Assembly: GCA_029204225.1 (NCBI GenBank)
Contig: CM055107.1
Location: 26,442,572 to 26,506,571, forward strand
Origin: Diphasiastrum complanatum
Lineage: Eukaryota; Streptophyta; Lycopodiopsida; Lycopodiales; Lycopodiaceae
Reading direction: 5' to 3'
Length of the DNA stretch: 64,000 bases
In this document: positions 1 to 9,047 of the stretch, piece after piece
Position numbering within the stretch: the stretch's first letter is position 1
Layout: each line of letters starts with the position of its first letter
Position numbers and translations under genes: made by a program
The notes under the pieces: model-generated
What the model was told of the DNA's origin: nothing
Seen by the model: only the letters and a program-made list of their open reading frames with translations
The model's database searches: none

Positions 1-1086
1 CCCATCTGCTAGGATTATGGCTCGATCCAACTTGTTGCCAATCTCTGAAGAGGATCCTAGTCTTTTCCCCTTTGAGGAAAAACCCAACTGATACTGGATA
101 TCACCCATGCTCAATGAGTTTCAGTTCCGAAGGTGGCCGTCCCAAAATGAAGACCAACTGCTCCATAGAAGATCTCCCCTGAAATTGCCCTTTCCAACTT
201 TTGACTTCCTGCTTGCGTCTAGTGGGCGTTGTCGCAAATGAAACTAACCCAAGAAACAGGCTAGCCATCCATCCTTTGCAAACATTGAGTCGTTTCGTTG
301 TCGTTCATGTGTGAGTACTTGAACTGCAAATCCGCCCCACAGATTCTGTAGTCCTCTTTGTTTGATGGTATCAGCCTTCAAAAGATAAGGTTCCTTCTCG
401 AGCCATCAGCTCCTTGTATCACAAGCAATCATGCAAACCAGGCAAAGCACGAGTACTAAGACTCACCACGAATACATACAAGTAAGACACTCAGGCAGGT
501 TTACTAACAAGTAACAAAGACAAGGTCCCCCTTTGAGATGGTCCTGCCAACGGACCTTTGCCTGGCCGCGCCCATACAAATCGATCACAGAATCAGCCCA
601 CATAGGACACCCCTCCAACCATCCGTGCTTTCACCATTAAGCAGCACATTGCCTCAGTCACGCCCCACCACTTTTTGGTCGATAGCCCTTATAGCTAAAC
701 GATCGGCAGCTATCCCGCACCGGCAGCTAACCACCCGTGCTTTACACCCGAATTCGAGCAGCATCTCTGTATCAATGGTTAACCCGTACAGTTCGAATAT
801 GTCGCCCCGCACCCCACAAGGTACAGACCGTGCTTTCACCTCCCTAGGCAGCACTTTGTCTCATCCGTCCTACGTGCAGACAGCGCCAGGCCCGAACCGC
901 GAGAACTGACCGTGCTTACACCTCAAGGGCAGCACTTTGACTCATCAAGTCCCCCGTTCTGTCGACCACCCCGACCGTGGACGCACCCGTGCTTACACTG
1001 TGGGCAGCACCTTGCACAACAGTTGTCTTGATGAACCCCAAACCGTGGCCATTTCCGTGAGATCCGCATAGCTGACCGGCCAGTCG

Positions 1087-1098
1087 GCTCTGATACCA
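1087..1098 (-). promoter_or_regulatory. tRNA-Met primer-binding site of GYP-1b
   Basis: The minus strand reads TGGTATCAGAGC, complementary to the 3' end of plant initiator tRNA-Met, two bases inside the LTR edge. This fixes the element's orientation. Confidence 0.85.
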
Positions 1099-1100
1099 CA

Positions 1101-2344
1101 TGTAGCGCAGGCATCCCAAAGGGAGCCGGGAACCACGACTTAGCTTCCCAGCCTTCAACTCTTTCCATCCAAACCCACTTGACATACAAGCAGCCAACTC
1201 GCCAACAACGATCAGACTTAACCAACTTGAAGTTCCGAAAACCAACATTGAGATCCAACCTGGCGCCATGCCAGATCGGGGGTCCCGATGTGGGTGACTT
1301 CCCTCCAAGCAAGCCGCCCGACATACATCAAACTTAACCAACTCGAAGCTTCGTTACAGACGAGTAACATCCATTCCAAGCAAGCGGTCTGACTTACATC
1401 AGACTTAACCAACTGAAAGCTTCGTCACGGTCGCTGGAAGCCAACCTGGCGCCACGCCAGACTGGACAGCCATAAACAGGTAACATCCACCCAAGCAAGC
1501 CATCCAACTCAGCCGACAGGTTAGAGCTCGTTCCCCAAGAGCTTAACCCATTCACGTTCATGCAAGGAATACTCAGAACCACAAGCCGCGATAGATATGA
1601 AAATAACCAGTTCCTGGACCAAATGGTCCCGACAGCATACCGCTGGCGCCACGGACCGAATGGTCCCAACGACATATCGCTGGCGTCCCGGGATACGACC
1701 CTCAGCTATGTGCCAAGTTAAAAATTTTGAAAGCGGCCTTACAACTGGCGCTTTTACCGAACACTGAAACCCAAAAGGTAATCAGAGTCAATTTGAGGAA
1801 ATCCCACTTTATTGATAAATCTGAGAAGGTTACATTTCAAGTGTGTGACCGACCCTAGTCTCCGGGGCGCTAGCATGCCAAGGCGAGAGCCATGACAACA
1901 TTCCAGCAAGGCAGGCTGAGACTTGGTTGGAGCTCGCCCTGAGTCGCAACCCCCACTCCCCTATAGTATTGGTGTGATTCGGCACCCCCCCTCATACCAA
2001 GCACTCTACTCAAGCTGGTAAAGCACGTTTTTCTCTCTCTAGGATTTTCTCTTTCTAGAAAGTCATTTTCTCTCTCGAGATTTTATTGATCCCCAGGCTT
2101 CCTTTAATCATGCCTAGATCGTGTGAGGTGATTGCACATCGATCTGAGCTCTCTGGACTCTGCTAGAACCGATCAAAGATTTTCAGCCATAGGAACTTGG
2201 CGCCGGCTGGATTCTGGTCACAGTGGCACCGGGAGCGGCGCCGGCGCCGTTGGCACCTGGAGCAGCAGGGGCGCTGCTGGCGCCGGGGACATAGCTGGCG
2301 CCGATGGCACCGGAAGTAAAGCTTGTAAAGGTAGCTTTACAACA
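1101..2344 (-). repeat. GYP-1b 5' LTR
   Basis: Read on the minus strand it starts TGTTGTAAAGCT at 2344, as the GYP-1 LTR does, and ends CTACA at 1101, two bases before the primer-binding site. It shares with the GYP-1 LTR a CGTGCTTTACCAG motif, a GGGTGC-GCCGAATCAC-like stretch and an AATAAA signal (complement at 1808-1813), but is otherwise diverged and longer (about 1244 bp against 916-920). Five GGCGCC palindromes crowd 2199-2302 near its U3 start. Confidence 0.75.
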
Positions 2345-2709
2345 GAGGGTATCTTGTTTGTATAGTTTTCTCACAATCTGAATCATATCCGGGTAGTTCA
2401 TTATCCCAATGGAATATTTTGGCTGGCACCACTTGGCTTTCTTTGAATAATTCCTGTATACCAAATAGTTCATGATCGACATCAGATGCAGTAGATCTAG
2501 CATCCTCCCTACTCTCATAATTTGTTGGGTCCAGATTCATGGATTTAACTCTAGGGAGATAATCATCAAGGCTTGTCCATACTATTTCATGCACGTCTGC
2601 ATGGTTCAAGCTACTTTCACTATCCTTGTCAGGAGGTACAATTCGATTGTGTTCATCATCATCTGTATCAGTTCCTGAATCATCACTAGACACTTCTTCC
2701 CATTCCAAA
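2345..2709 (-). other. Remnant with acidic orphan reading frame
   Basis: This short stretch is squeezed between the outer edge of the GYP-1b LTR (2344) and the start of the COP-A1 LTR (2710). Its minus strand is open from about 2720 to 2337 (127 codons). The predicted peptide is rich in Asp, Glu and Ser, with an acidic run near its start (SSDDSGTDTDDDE), and has no motif I recognise. Both ends lie at or just inside retroelement edges, so at most it is an internal fragment of something that was here before. It could be a piece of a host exon or of an older transposon. I assign no function. Confidence 0.35.
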
Positions 2710-2749
2710 TGAAAAAACAAAACGTTTCTAACTACAAAGCCTTGCTAGC

Positions 2750-3669
2750 TATTGTAAAGCTGACTTGGGTGCACCTAGCGTGCCCTGTAAGACTCAAAGG
2801 GGTGACACTCCCTAAGGTCCCAGAGCAAGTTAGAATGTCAAGGACTGAGCCTCCGACCTGTGGTGAGCCAGTCAAGTAGTCACAAAGTCATGAGCTAGCT
2901 CTGGAGCTCGAGTCATGGCCTAGTCAGGAAAGCAGGTTGATTCGGCCGCCGGGACGGCTCCCGGGACCCATGTCCGGGAGCCAGACTGATTCTGCCAGGC
3001 TTGCCAGGCTTAATCAGCAAAATAAAAACTAAGTCCTAAAAAGCGTGCTTTACCAGAAAGCACTATGTTTCAAACCAGAGGGGGTGCGCCGAATCACAGC
3101 AGAACTATAGGGGGAGTCCGGTAGACAGAAACTTGGGCAGCTCAACCAGCGCCAGGAATCCAGTCGCCAGGTCTCAGCTCCCTCTACCAGCACGAGCCAG
3201 GCACAATGCCCAGCACGTGTTGGTGGCCCTGAGACCGGTCAGTCTATGTATGAATGTAACCTCTTCCAAATCTAATAAAGTTGATCCTTGGGGATGATTA
3301 CCATTTCGGTTTCGCCTCCGGGACTGGTCCAAGTGGAAGGACCCTTACTACAACCTTTTTGCGTCGCTGGCGCCTAAGGGTCCCTGTCATCGACATGGGG
3401 CTTGCCGCTATGCCAATTGGTCAGTTTGGCGACCACTATGCCTTGGGTTTCATGTGTGGCTTGTCTTTGCCTTTGGTTACCTTTTGGGGACGGATTCTGA
3501 GTTGGCTTTCGGGTTGGTTGGGATTCCAGTTTTCTTAAGTCTGAATGGTTAAGCTTGTTATGATTCTGAGTTGGCTTTTACGTAAGTGCATGATGGATGA
3601 ATGTTAGACTCAAGCGCGTGTTGGGAAAACCGCTCAAGTCCCAGCGCCCTTTGAGGCGCCGGTGCAACA
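2750..3669 (+). repeat. GYP-1 5' LTR
   Basis: It is 920 bp and ends CAACA two bases before the primer-binding site. It carries the perfect stem-loop GTGCTTT-ACCAG-AAAGCAC at 3045-3063 and an AATAAA signal at 3274-3279. Its second base is A where the 3' LTR has G, spoiling the TG terminus. Confidence 0.92.
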
Positions 3670-3671
3670 TG

Positions 3672-3683
3672 TGGTATCAGAGC
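3672..3683 (+). promoter_or_regulatory. tRNA-Met primer-binding site of GYP-1
   Basis: TGGTATCAGAGC, two bases after the LTR end, complementary to the 3' end of plant initiator tRNA-Met. This is where minus-strand DNA synthesis would be primed. Confidence 0.9.
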
Positions 3684-3760
3684 CGACTAGCCGGTCAGCT
3701 ACGCAAGTCTCACAGGGATGGCCACGTTTTTGGGATTTGTCAGGACAACTGTTGCGCAAG

Positions 3761-4146
3761 GTGCTGCCCACAGTGTAAGCACGGGTGCGTCCACGGTCGG
3801 GGTGGTCGGCAGAACGGGGGACTTGATGAGTCAAAGTGCTGCCCTCGAGGTGTAAGCACGGTCAGTTCTCACGGTTCGGGTCTGGCGCTGTCTGCACGTA
3901 GGACGGATGAGGCAAAGTGCTGTCTAGGTAGGTGAAAGCACGGTCTGTACCTTGTGGGGTGCGGGGCGACATATTCGAACTGTACGGGTTAACCATTGAT
4001 ACAGAGATGCTGCTCGAATTCGGGTGTAAAGCACGGGTGGTTAGCTGCCGGTGCGGGATAGCTGCCGATCGTTTAGCTATAAGGGCTATCGACCAAAAAG
4101 TGGTGGGGCGTGACTGAGGCAATGTGCTGCTTAATGGTGAAAGCAC
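3761..4146 (+). promoter_or_regulatory. Five-copy hairpin module in the GYP-1 leader
   Basis: Five spaced modules have GTGCT pairing with AGCAC across a 12-18 base loop that usually ends GTGTA or GTGAA: 3761-3782, 3836-3859, 3917-3941, about 4008-4033 (stem TGCT/AGCA) and 4124-4146. Spacing is about 75, 81, 91 and 116 bases. All five are kept in the GYP-1b leader (plus-strand positions from about 625, 737, 829, 912 and 989). The LTR carries a related stem at 3045-3063. The position between the primer-binding site and gag would suit an RNA packaging, dimerisation or translation signal, but that is inference. Confidence 0.6.
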
Positions 4147-4502
4147 GGATGGTTGGATGGATGTTTCCCCGTGGGCTAATTCTGTGATAGATTTGTGTGG
4201 GCGCGGCTAGGCAAAGGTCCTACGTCCGGTCTCAGGGGGGGTTTGTGGCTTGAGAGGGATCCTCTGTGTTTGCTTTGGTTGGTATGTTCCGTTTGTCGTG
4301 TGCTTGCTTGGACACAAATGACCTGGTTCCTACTTGGCTCTCAGGTGATGTGGGTGTGCTAAGTTTGAGGAAGGGATATTTTCATTGAAGCTGATTTAAT
4401 AAAGAAGAAAAGAGAGCTGTGGGGCCCGGCTGACAGAAGGGAGAGCTTCAAATATAAAAAGGATTGAGGCGATAATCTGTTGGAAGTACACCTCTGACTA
4501 TA

Positions 4503-6716
4503 ATGGAGGACCATCTTGAAGAGTTACGAGCACTGACGGACGGAGAAGAGCTGACTCGAGAATACAGCTCTCGCATGCATCGAGATGGCACCAGGTCCAA
4601 GTCGAGAAAGAAAGAGCGTATGCACTCCACAGTGGCGCCCCTCCATGAAGAGATGGGTGGCCCTTCTGAACCTACACCAAGAGATGAACCCTTGCGAGAG
4701 GCACAACAAGACCTCTTTGAAGTGAAGATGCGGCAATACTTATCAAGCGCAATGACGGCTATGCTTAGCGAGGTGAAGAAGGATAGAGAAACCGAAAGGA
4801 AAGAATGGCAAACATCCTTGCGAGCCATGAATCTTACCCAAATTAACCTTGCTAGAGAAATGAGAGACGGGCTAACACAGCTCGAAGCCAGGTTTGAAGA
4901 GTTGGAAGCAACTAGGGAGAATGCAGTGGCGCCTCCTCCACAGATACCAAGAGAACCACGAGCGCGAACCACGGAGGGCCCAAGAAAGATTGCCAAAGTG
5001 AAAGCACCACCTACTTTCAAAGGAGAGCGTGACATTCGAGTTGTGGAAGATTGGTTGTTTCACATGGACCATTACTTCCGTCTAATGAACACTCCTGAGG
5101 AAGAAAGAACTGACTTGGCATTAGCATATTTTGAGGGCTACACTACAAATTGGTACCGGATGGCAGGAATGCATTTTCAAACATGGGACGCATTCAAAGC
5201 CGCGTTACGAGAGGAGTTCATACCGAAGGATTCACACATGAGATTGAGGACAGAATTATCGGGGCTCAAACAGAAAGGGTCATTGCGAGAGTACCTCAAT
5301 AGATTCAGACAGAGTGTATGGGTTATTGAAGATATGTCCGAGGCGGACAAAACTCATTACCTATTGTCTGGAATGCAATCCTGGACCCGACGTGCGATAG
5401 ACAGCTACATGCCCCATGATTTCAATTCAACTATTCGAGCGGCTGAAATGGTTTGTGATTATGAGAGCACATTGGCACCAGCTGCTCCCGCAACCTCAAC
5501 AAGAGTATTTAGTGGATCCAGACCGAGTCCGAGCTTCTTTTCAAGGGGGGACTCAGCTCCAAATGGCAACCAAGCCTCGAGTAGCGTGAATAAATTCCCA
5601 ACAAAAACAGGGTTTGGCAACCATGGCAACAATGGAGGGAACATGTTCCAGAGAAGAAACAATGTTGGACCTTCAACTAGTCACAGCAACAGCTCACCAA
5701 CAGTGGGCAGTTCCATGCGTTGCTTCAACTGTCATCAGCAAGGTCACTCTTGGAGATCATGCCCCAAACCATTGAATAAGCAAATCATGGCTGCCATTGA
5801 AGGATTTGATAGGATGGAGAGAGAGGCATTTGATCAAGAAGATGGTGAACAAGATGATGAAGAGGACCCAGAAACGGATTTGACGGAGTCTGACCTGAAT
5901 GCCTTGCAACAGATAGGGGCACTTGCGGCTTATCGTGAACATCTTATGGCGACTCCTGCGAGAGGATCCAAGTTATTGTACCTGAAAGGCTGTATTCAAG
6001 GCAGGATCATTTACTTCATGGTAGACTTGGGGGCGTCACATAACTACTTGTCAGAAAAACTGACAGGAGAATTGGACATCCAATGTGAAAAAAATGTGAC
6101 TCCTATTTGTGTGGAGACCGCGAAAGGTATAATGACCAGTTGTAGATTGGCAACCAACTTACCAATCTCTCTGGGAGCCTGGAAGAATCGACTAACGTTC
6201 ACAATCTTGAAGATGGATGCCTTCGACGCTATTCTGGGATTAAGCTGGTTTAACGAACATGTGGTGGCCTTCTTGGCAAAAGGGGTTAACCTTGTGTTAT
6301 TATATAATGGCAGGAGACCTTGTGTCGTCAGAGCTGTGCCAGGGGACCAACTAGAAAAGAACGGCACAAATGAACCTGAGCCAACCATTCCTCCCAATCT
6401 CATTCACCTATTTAACGAAGGACAACCAACAGTGACAAACCAGCTGACACGGGAACAGATGGAGCCAAAATTGCCTATAGTCTCTACATCAAAGGTGAAT
6501 TCAAGTGCCGATGCAGAGCTCAAGGAGCTCACCTTGTGTGACCAAGCGAAAACTCACCTTTTTAATGAAAGACATCCAACAGTGACAAACCAGCTGACGC
6601 GAGGTCAAATGGAGCCAACATTGCCTGCAGTTTCTACGTCAAAGGTGAATCTAAGTGCCGATGCAGAGCTCAAGGAGCTCAACCTGGACGACCAAACGAA
6701 ATATCTAGAGTCCTAG
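4503..6716 (+). CDS. Gag-protease polyprotein of GYP-1
   Basis: One open frame of 737 codons, starting at the first ATG after the leader. Residues ~60-140 look helical and charged. Residues ~168-300 match the retrotransposon Gag domain (aromatic-rich core around TNWYRM, then TWDAFKAAL and a QKGSLREYLNRF-like end). Residues 407-420 form a CCHC zinc knuckle, CFNCHQQGHSWRSC. Residues ~490-615 are a retropepsin-like domain with the flap-region motif AILGLSW. The active site reads D508-L-G instead of D-S/T-G, a one-base difference from a serine codon, so activity is doubtful. The tail (635-734) is a tandem duplication of 50 residues. Gag would form particles and bind element RNA, and the protease would process them. 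No pol follows. The frame is otherwise intact, unlike every Copia frame in the window. Confidence 0.88.
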   Translation: MEDHLEELRALTDGEELTREYSSRMHRDGTRSKSRKKERMHSTVAPLHEEMGGPSEPTPRDEPLREAQQDLFEVKMRQYLSSAMTAMLSEVKKDRETERKEWQTSLRAMNLTQINLAREMRDGLTQLEARFEELEATRENAVAPPPQIPREPRARTTEGPRKIAKVKAPPTFKGERDIRVVEDWLFHMDHYFRLMNTPEEERTDLALAYFEGYTTNWYRMAGMHFQTWDAFKAALREEFIPKDSHMRLRTELSGLKQKGSLREYLNRFRQSVWVIEDMSEADKTHYLLSGMQSWTRRAIDSYMPHDFNSTIRAAEMVCDYESTLAPAAPATSTRVFSGSRPSPSFFSRGDSAPNGNQASSSVNKFPTKTGFGNHGNNGGNMFQRRNNVGPSTSHSNSSPTVGSSMRCFNCHQQGHSWRSCPKPLNKQIMAAIEGFDRMEREAFDQEDGEQDDEEDPETDLTESDLNALQQIGALAAYREHLMATPARGSKLLYLKGCIQGRIIYFMVDLGASHNYLSEKLTGELDIQCEKNVTPICVETAKGIMTSCRLATNLPISLGAWKNRLTFTILKMDAFDAILGLSWFNEHVVAFLAKGVNLVLLYNGRRPCVVRAVPGDQLEKNGTNEPEPTIPPNLIHLFNEGQPTVTNQLTREQMEPKLPIVSTSKVNSSADAELKELTLCDQAKTHLFNERHPTVTNQLTRGQMEPTLPAVSTSKVNLSADAELKELNLDDQTKYLES
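6405..6704 (+). repeat. 150 bp tandem duplication in the Gag-protease tail
   Basis: Two head-to-tail 150 bp units (6405-6554 and 6555-6704) encode residues 635-684 and 685-734. Both contain PTVTNQLTR, STSKVN and SADAELKEL. The exact multiple of three keeps the frame open to the stop at 6714. Confidence 0.9.
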
Positions 6717-7083
6717 GGGACTCATCCAGATGTGCGACGACAACGACATATTTGAGGCTTAAGGGAGCCGTGAGTACCTTTTTCTTTCATGCTAATAAAG
6801 TAAGCCGCATTTCTCATTGAGGAGTGAGCTTCAGTTTGATGTCTAAGTGCAGCAGCTTCACACAGGTTTTATGTAAGTGAACTAGATCCACACTTTTCCT
6901 GTGCTGGGTGTAAAACACAATATCATTACTCTGCTTTACAGTTGGTTTCCTTTGGCCGGTGAATCAAGCCCGTGCCCTTGTATATGTGACTAAAGTCTGG
7001 CCGGTGAATTAAGCCCGTGCCATGAGTCTTAGGTTCTAGTTTGGCCCTGATGAGGACATCAGCTTTCTCAAACGAGGGGAGGA
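6717..7083 (+). other. GYP-1 3' non-coding region with polypurine tract
   Basis: There is no gene here. A ~24 bp direct repeat (TGGCCGGTGAAT then AAGCCCGTGCC, with one base differing between) occurs at about 6953-6976 and 6999-7022. The purine run GAGGGGAGGA at 7074-7083 touches the 3' LTR and is the expected plus-strand primer. Confidence 0.8.
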
Positions 7084-7999
7084 TGTTGTAAAGCTGACTT
7101 GGGTGCACCCAGCGTGCCCTGTAAGACTCAAAGGGGTGACACTTTCTAAGGTCCCAGATTAGAATGTCAAAGGACTGAGCCTCCGACCTGTGGTGAGCCA
7201 GTCAAGTAGTCACAAAGTCATGAGCTAGCTCTGGAGCTCGAGTCATGGCCTAGTCAGGAAAGCAGGTTGATTCGGCCGCCGGGACGGCTCCCGGGACCCA
7301 TGTCCGGGAGCCAGACTGATTCTGCCAGGCTTGCCAGGCTTAATCAGCAAAATAAAAACTAAGTCCTAAAAAGCGTGCTTTACCAGAAAGCACTATGTTT
7401 CAAACCAGAGGGGGTGCGCCGAATCACAGCAGAACTATAGGGGGAGTCCGGCAGACAGAAACTTGGGCAGCTCAACCAGCGCCAGGAATCCAGTCGCCAG
7501 GTCTCAGCTCCTTCTACCAGCACGAGCCAGGCACAATGCCCAGCACGTGTTGGTGGCCCCGAGACCAGTCAGTCTATGTATGAATGTAACCTCTTCCAAA
7601 TCTAATAAAGTTGATCCTTGGGGATGATTACCATTTCGGTTTCGCCTCCGGGACTGGTCCAAGTGGAAGGACCCTTACTACAACCTTTTTGCGTCGCTGG
7701 CACCTAAGGGTCCCTGTCATCGACATGGGGCTTGCCGCTATGCCAATTGGTCAGTTTGGCGACCACTATGCCTTGGGTTTCATGTGTGGCTTGTCTTTGC
7801 CTTTGGTTACCTTTTGGGGACGGATTCTGAGTTGGCTTTCGGGTTGGTTGGGATTCCAGTTTTCTTAAGTCTGAATGGTTAAGCTTGTTACGATTATGAG
7901 TTGGCTTTTACGTAAGTGCATGATGGATGAATGTTAGACTCAAGCGCGTGTTGGGGAAACCGCTCAAGTCCCAGCGCCCTTTGAGGCGCCGGCGCAACA
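7084..7999 (+). repeat. GYP-1 3' LTR
   Basis: It is 916 bp, starting TGTTG and ending CAACA, followed by the target duplication CTAGC at 8000-8004. It differs from the 5' LTR by about 13 substitutions, of which 12 are transitions, plus a 5 bp and a 1 bp indel. The stem-loop GTGCTTT/AAAGCAC recurs at 7375-7393. Confidence 0.92.
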
Positions 8000-8004
8000 C
8001 TAGC

Positions 8005-8933
8005 TTTCAGCCCTCAGCCCGACGAAGACATTCACGAACTCGAAGATCTGGAGACACGAAGCACAAAAAGTTTCACAAACACGAAAGTCAAAGCAGACGA
8101 AGACGAACGGTTCAAGAACATGAAAGATTCACGAACGAGAATCTTTTGCGGTCCAATACGAGAGAAGGCAAATGACCAAAGCGAAACCAACGACGGAAAC
8201 ACAGCCTTCTCTTGCCCTCCGCGATCCAAAGAGTACCAGCGAGATCATGCAAGTACCCAGAAGTATAGATATCTGATGGCATGCCATCAGTAGATACATT
8301 TTAGGTCATGGCTAATCTGCCACTCTTGCAATTCCTTGATTAGTTGTAGATGCTTAATCCTCTAATCTCAAATTTACATAGAACGACCATACTTACTGGA
8401 TGATACTTGACATATAGATCAACTGAGTACACATAGAGTGTAATGTAGTAGACTGATGCTAGTATGCAATCAAGATGAACAAGTCTGCCTGCGAGTGAGA
8501 TGAGCTCTATGATCAGGATCCATAGAGATCCAACTGTCTACTAGTAAATCGAGATGATTAATCGTGAGAGAACCGTGTTTCTCCCACGCGAATGCACTGC
8601 ATGGATTTGCATGCAGTGCTTGAAGAAAACAGAGGAAGATCAATATAGATAATTTCTCTTGTTGTGTCTGATTTCGAATGCAAATGCTTCTGCTGTTAAT
8701 TGTGTGTCTGAGTTTTCTTGTTCATTTTAATTCCGCACCTTGGTTGAGACTATGTTGAATGCTGCATTAATTTCATAAAGTAGATCAACAGTGCCTGACT
8801 ACATTCTGGAGGATTGTAGGAGTGATTCAGCTGGCAATGTCCAGCGATCGCATTTGAACTCCATCTGAGTCGCAAGAGGATCGTGGTTCCTTCGCGACTA
8901 CAAAATCCACATCGCAATTCATGAACCTCATTA
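8005..8933 (+). repeat. COP-A1 5' LTR, second part
   Basis: It continues the LTR broken at 2749. The first ~180 bp are rich in CGAAG/ACGAA words, as in the COP-G LTR. The stretch from about 8300 (GGCTAATCTGCCACTCTTG) to 8830 aligns with COP-A2 at 13045-13540. The end before the primer-binding site is worn (CATTA where COP-A2 has TATCA). Confidence 0.75.
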
Positions 8934-8934
8934 G

Positions 8935-8945
8935 TGGTATCAGAG
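8935..8945 (+). promoter_or_regulatory. COP-A1 primer-binding site
   Basis: TGGTATCAGAG followed by T instead of C, so 11 of 12 bases match the usual tRNA-Met complement. Confidence 0.8.
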
Positions 8946-9047
8946 TAGGTCATCCTGTCATATTTTGACATAGCCAAGAAGCTAGCAGATCCAGGAGGCC
9001 AAGCATTTAAACACAACCATCAACAAGGGGATAGACTCCAAGAAGCA

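Larger units (their letters stand above)
1..2344 (-). mobile_element. GYP-1b: Gypsy-like LTR element, 5' part, cut by left edge
   Basis: On the minus strand this holds a 5' LTR (1101-2344), a tRNA-Met primer-binding site (1087-1098) and a non-coding leader running leftwards off the window. The leader at 540-1098 is nearly the same as the leader of GYP-1 at 3672-4230, including five hairpin modules, with a core of more than 200 bp in which I saw no difference. Left of about 540 the two diverge and I see no coding frame. The 3' half of the element and its other LTR are outside the window. Like GYP-1, it is clearly richer in G+C than the Copia sequence around it. Confidence 0.8.
2750..7999 (+). 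mobile_element. GYP-1: complete non-autonomous Gypsy-like LTR retrotransposon
   Basis: The two LTRs (2750-3669 and 7084-7999) flank a primer-binding site, a long leader, one gag-protease frame and a polypurine tract. A perfect 5 bp target duplication, CTAGC, lies at 2745-2749 and 8000-8004. The LTR ends form the inverted repeat TGTTG/CAACA (the left copy reads TATTG). By eye the LTRs differ by about 13 substitutions and two indels, so the insertion is recent. No reverse transcriptase, RNase H or integrase is encoded, so mobility would depend on enzymes supplied by another element. It sits inside the 5' LTR of COP-A1. Confidence 0.9.

Noticed and set aside
538-909. Plus-strand 123-codon frame in the GYP-1b leader and its mirror at 3862-4146
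   Set aside because: They lie antisense in an untranslated leader whose conservation is at the nucleotide level around hairpins, and the same DNA has frames in several phases.
1087-1098. The many TGGTATCAGAGC / GCTCTGATACCA words as tRNA gene ends
   Set aside because: Nearly all lie next to an LTR edge and none has a tRNA body (no A and B boxes or cloverleaf). They are primer-binding sites.
3281-3538. 85-codon frame present in both GYP-1 LTRs (3281-3538 and 7611-7868)
   Set aside because: It is the same LTR sequence twice; no known LTR-encoded product resembles it and it follows the polyadenylation signal. Duplication alone explains its conservation.
6926-7108. Minus-strand frame with a repeated HRPDFSHIYKGTGLIHRP-like peptide
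   Set aside because: The repetition comes from the 24 bp direct repeat in non-coding DNA next to the polypurine tract; the coding strand of the element is plus.
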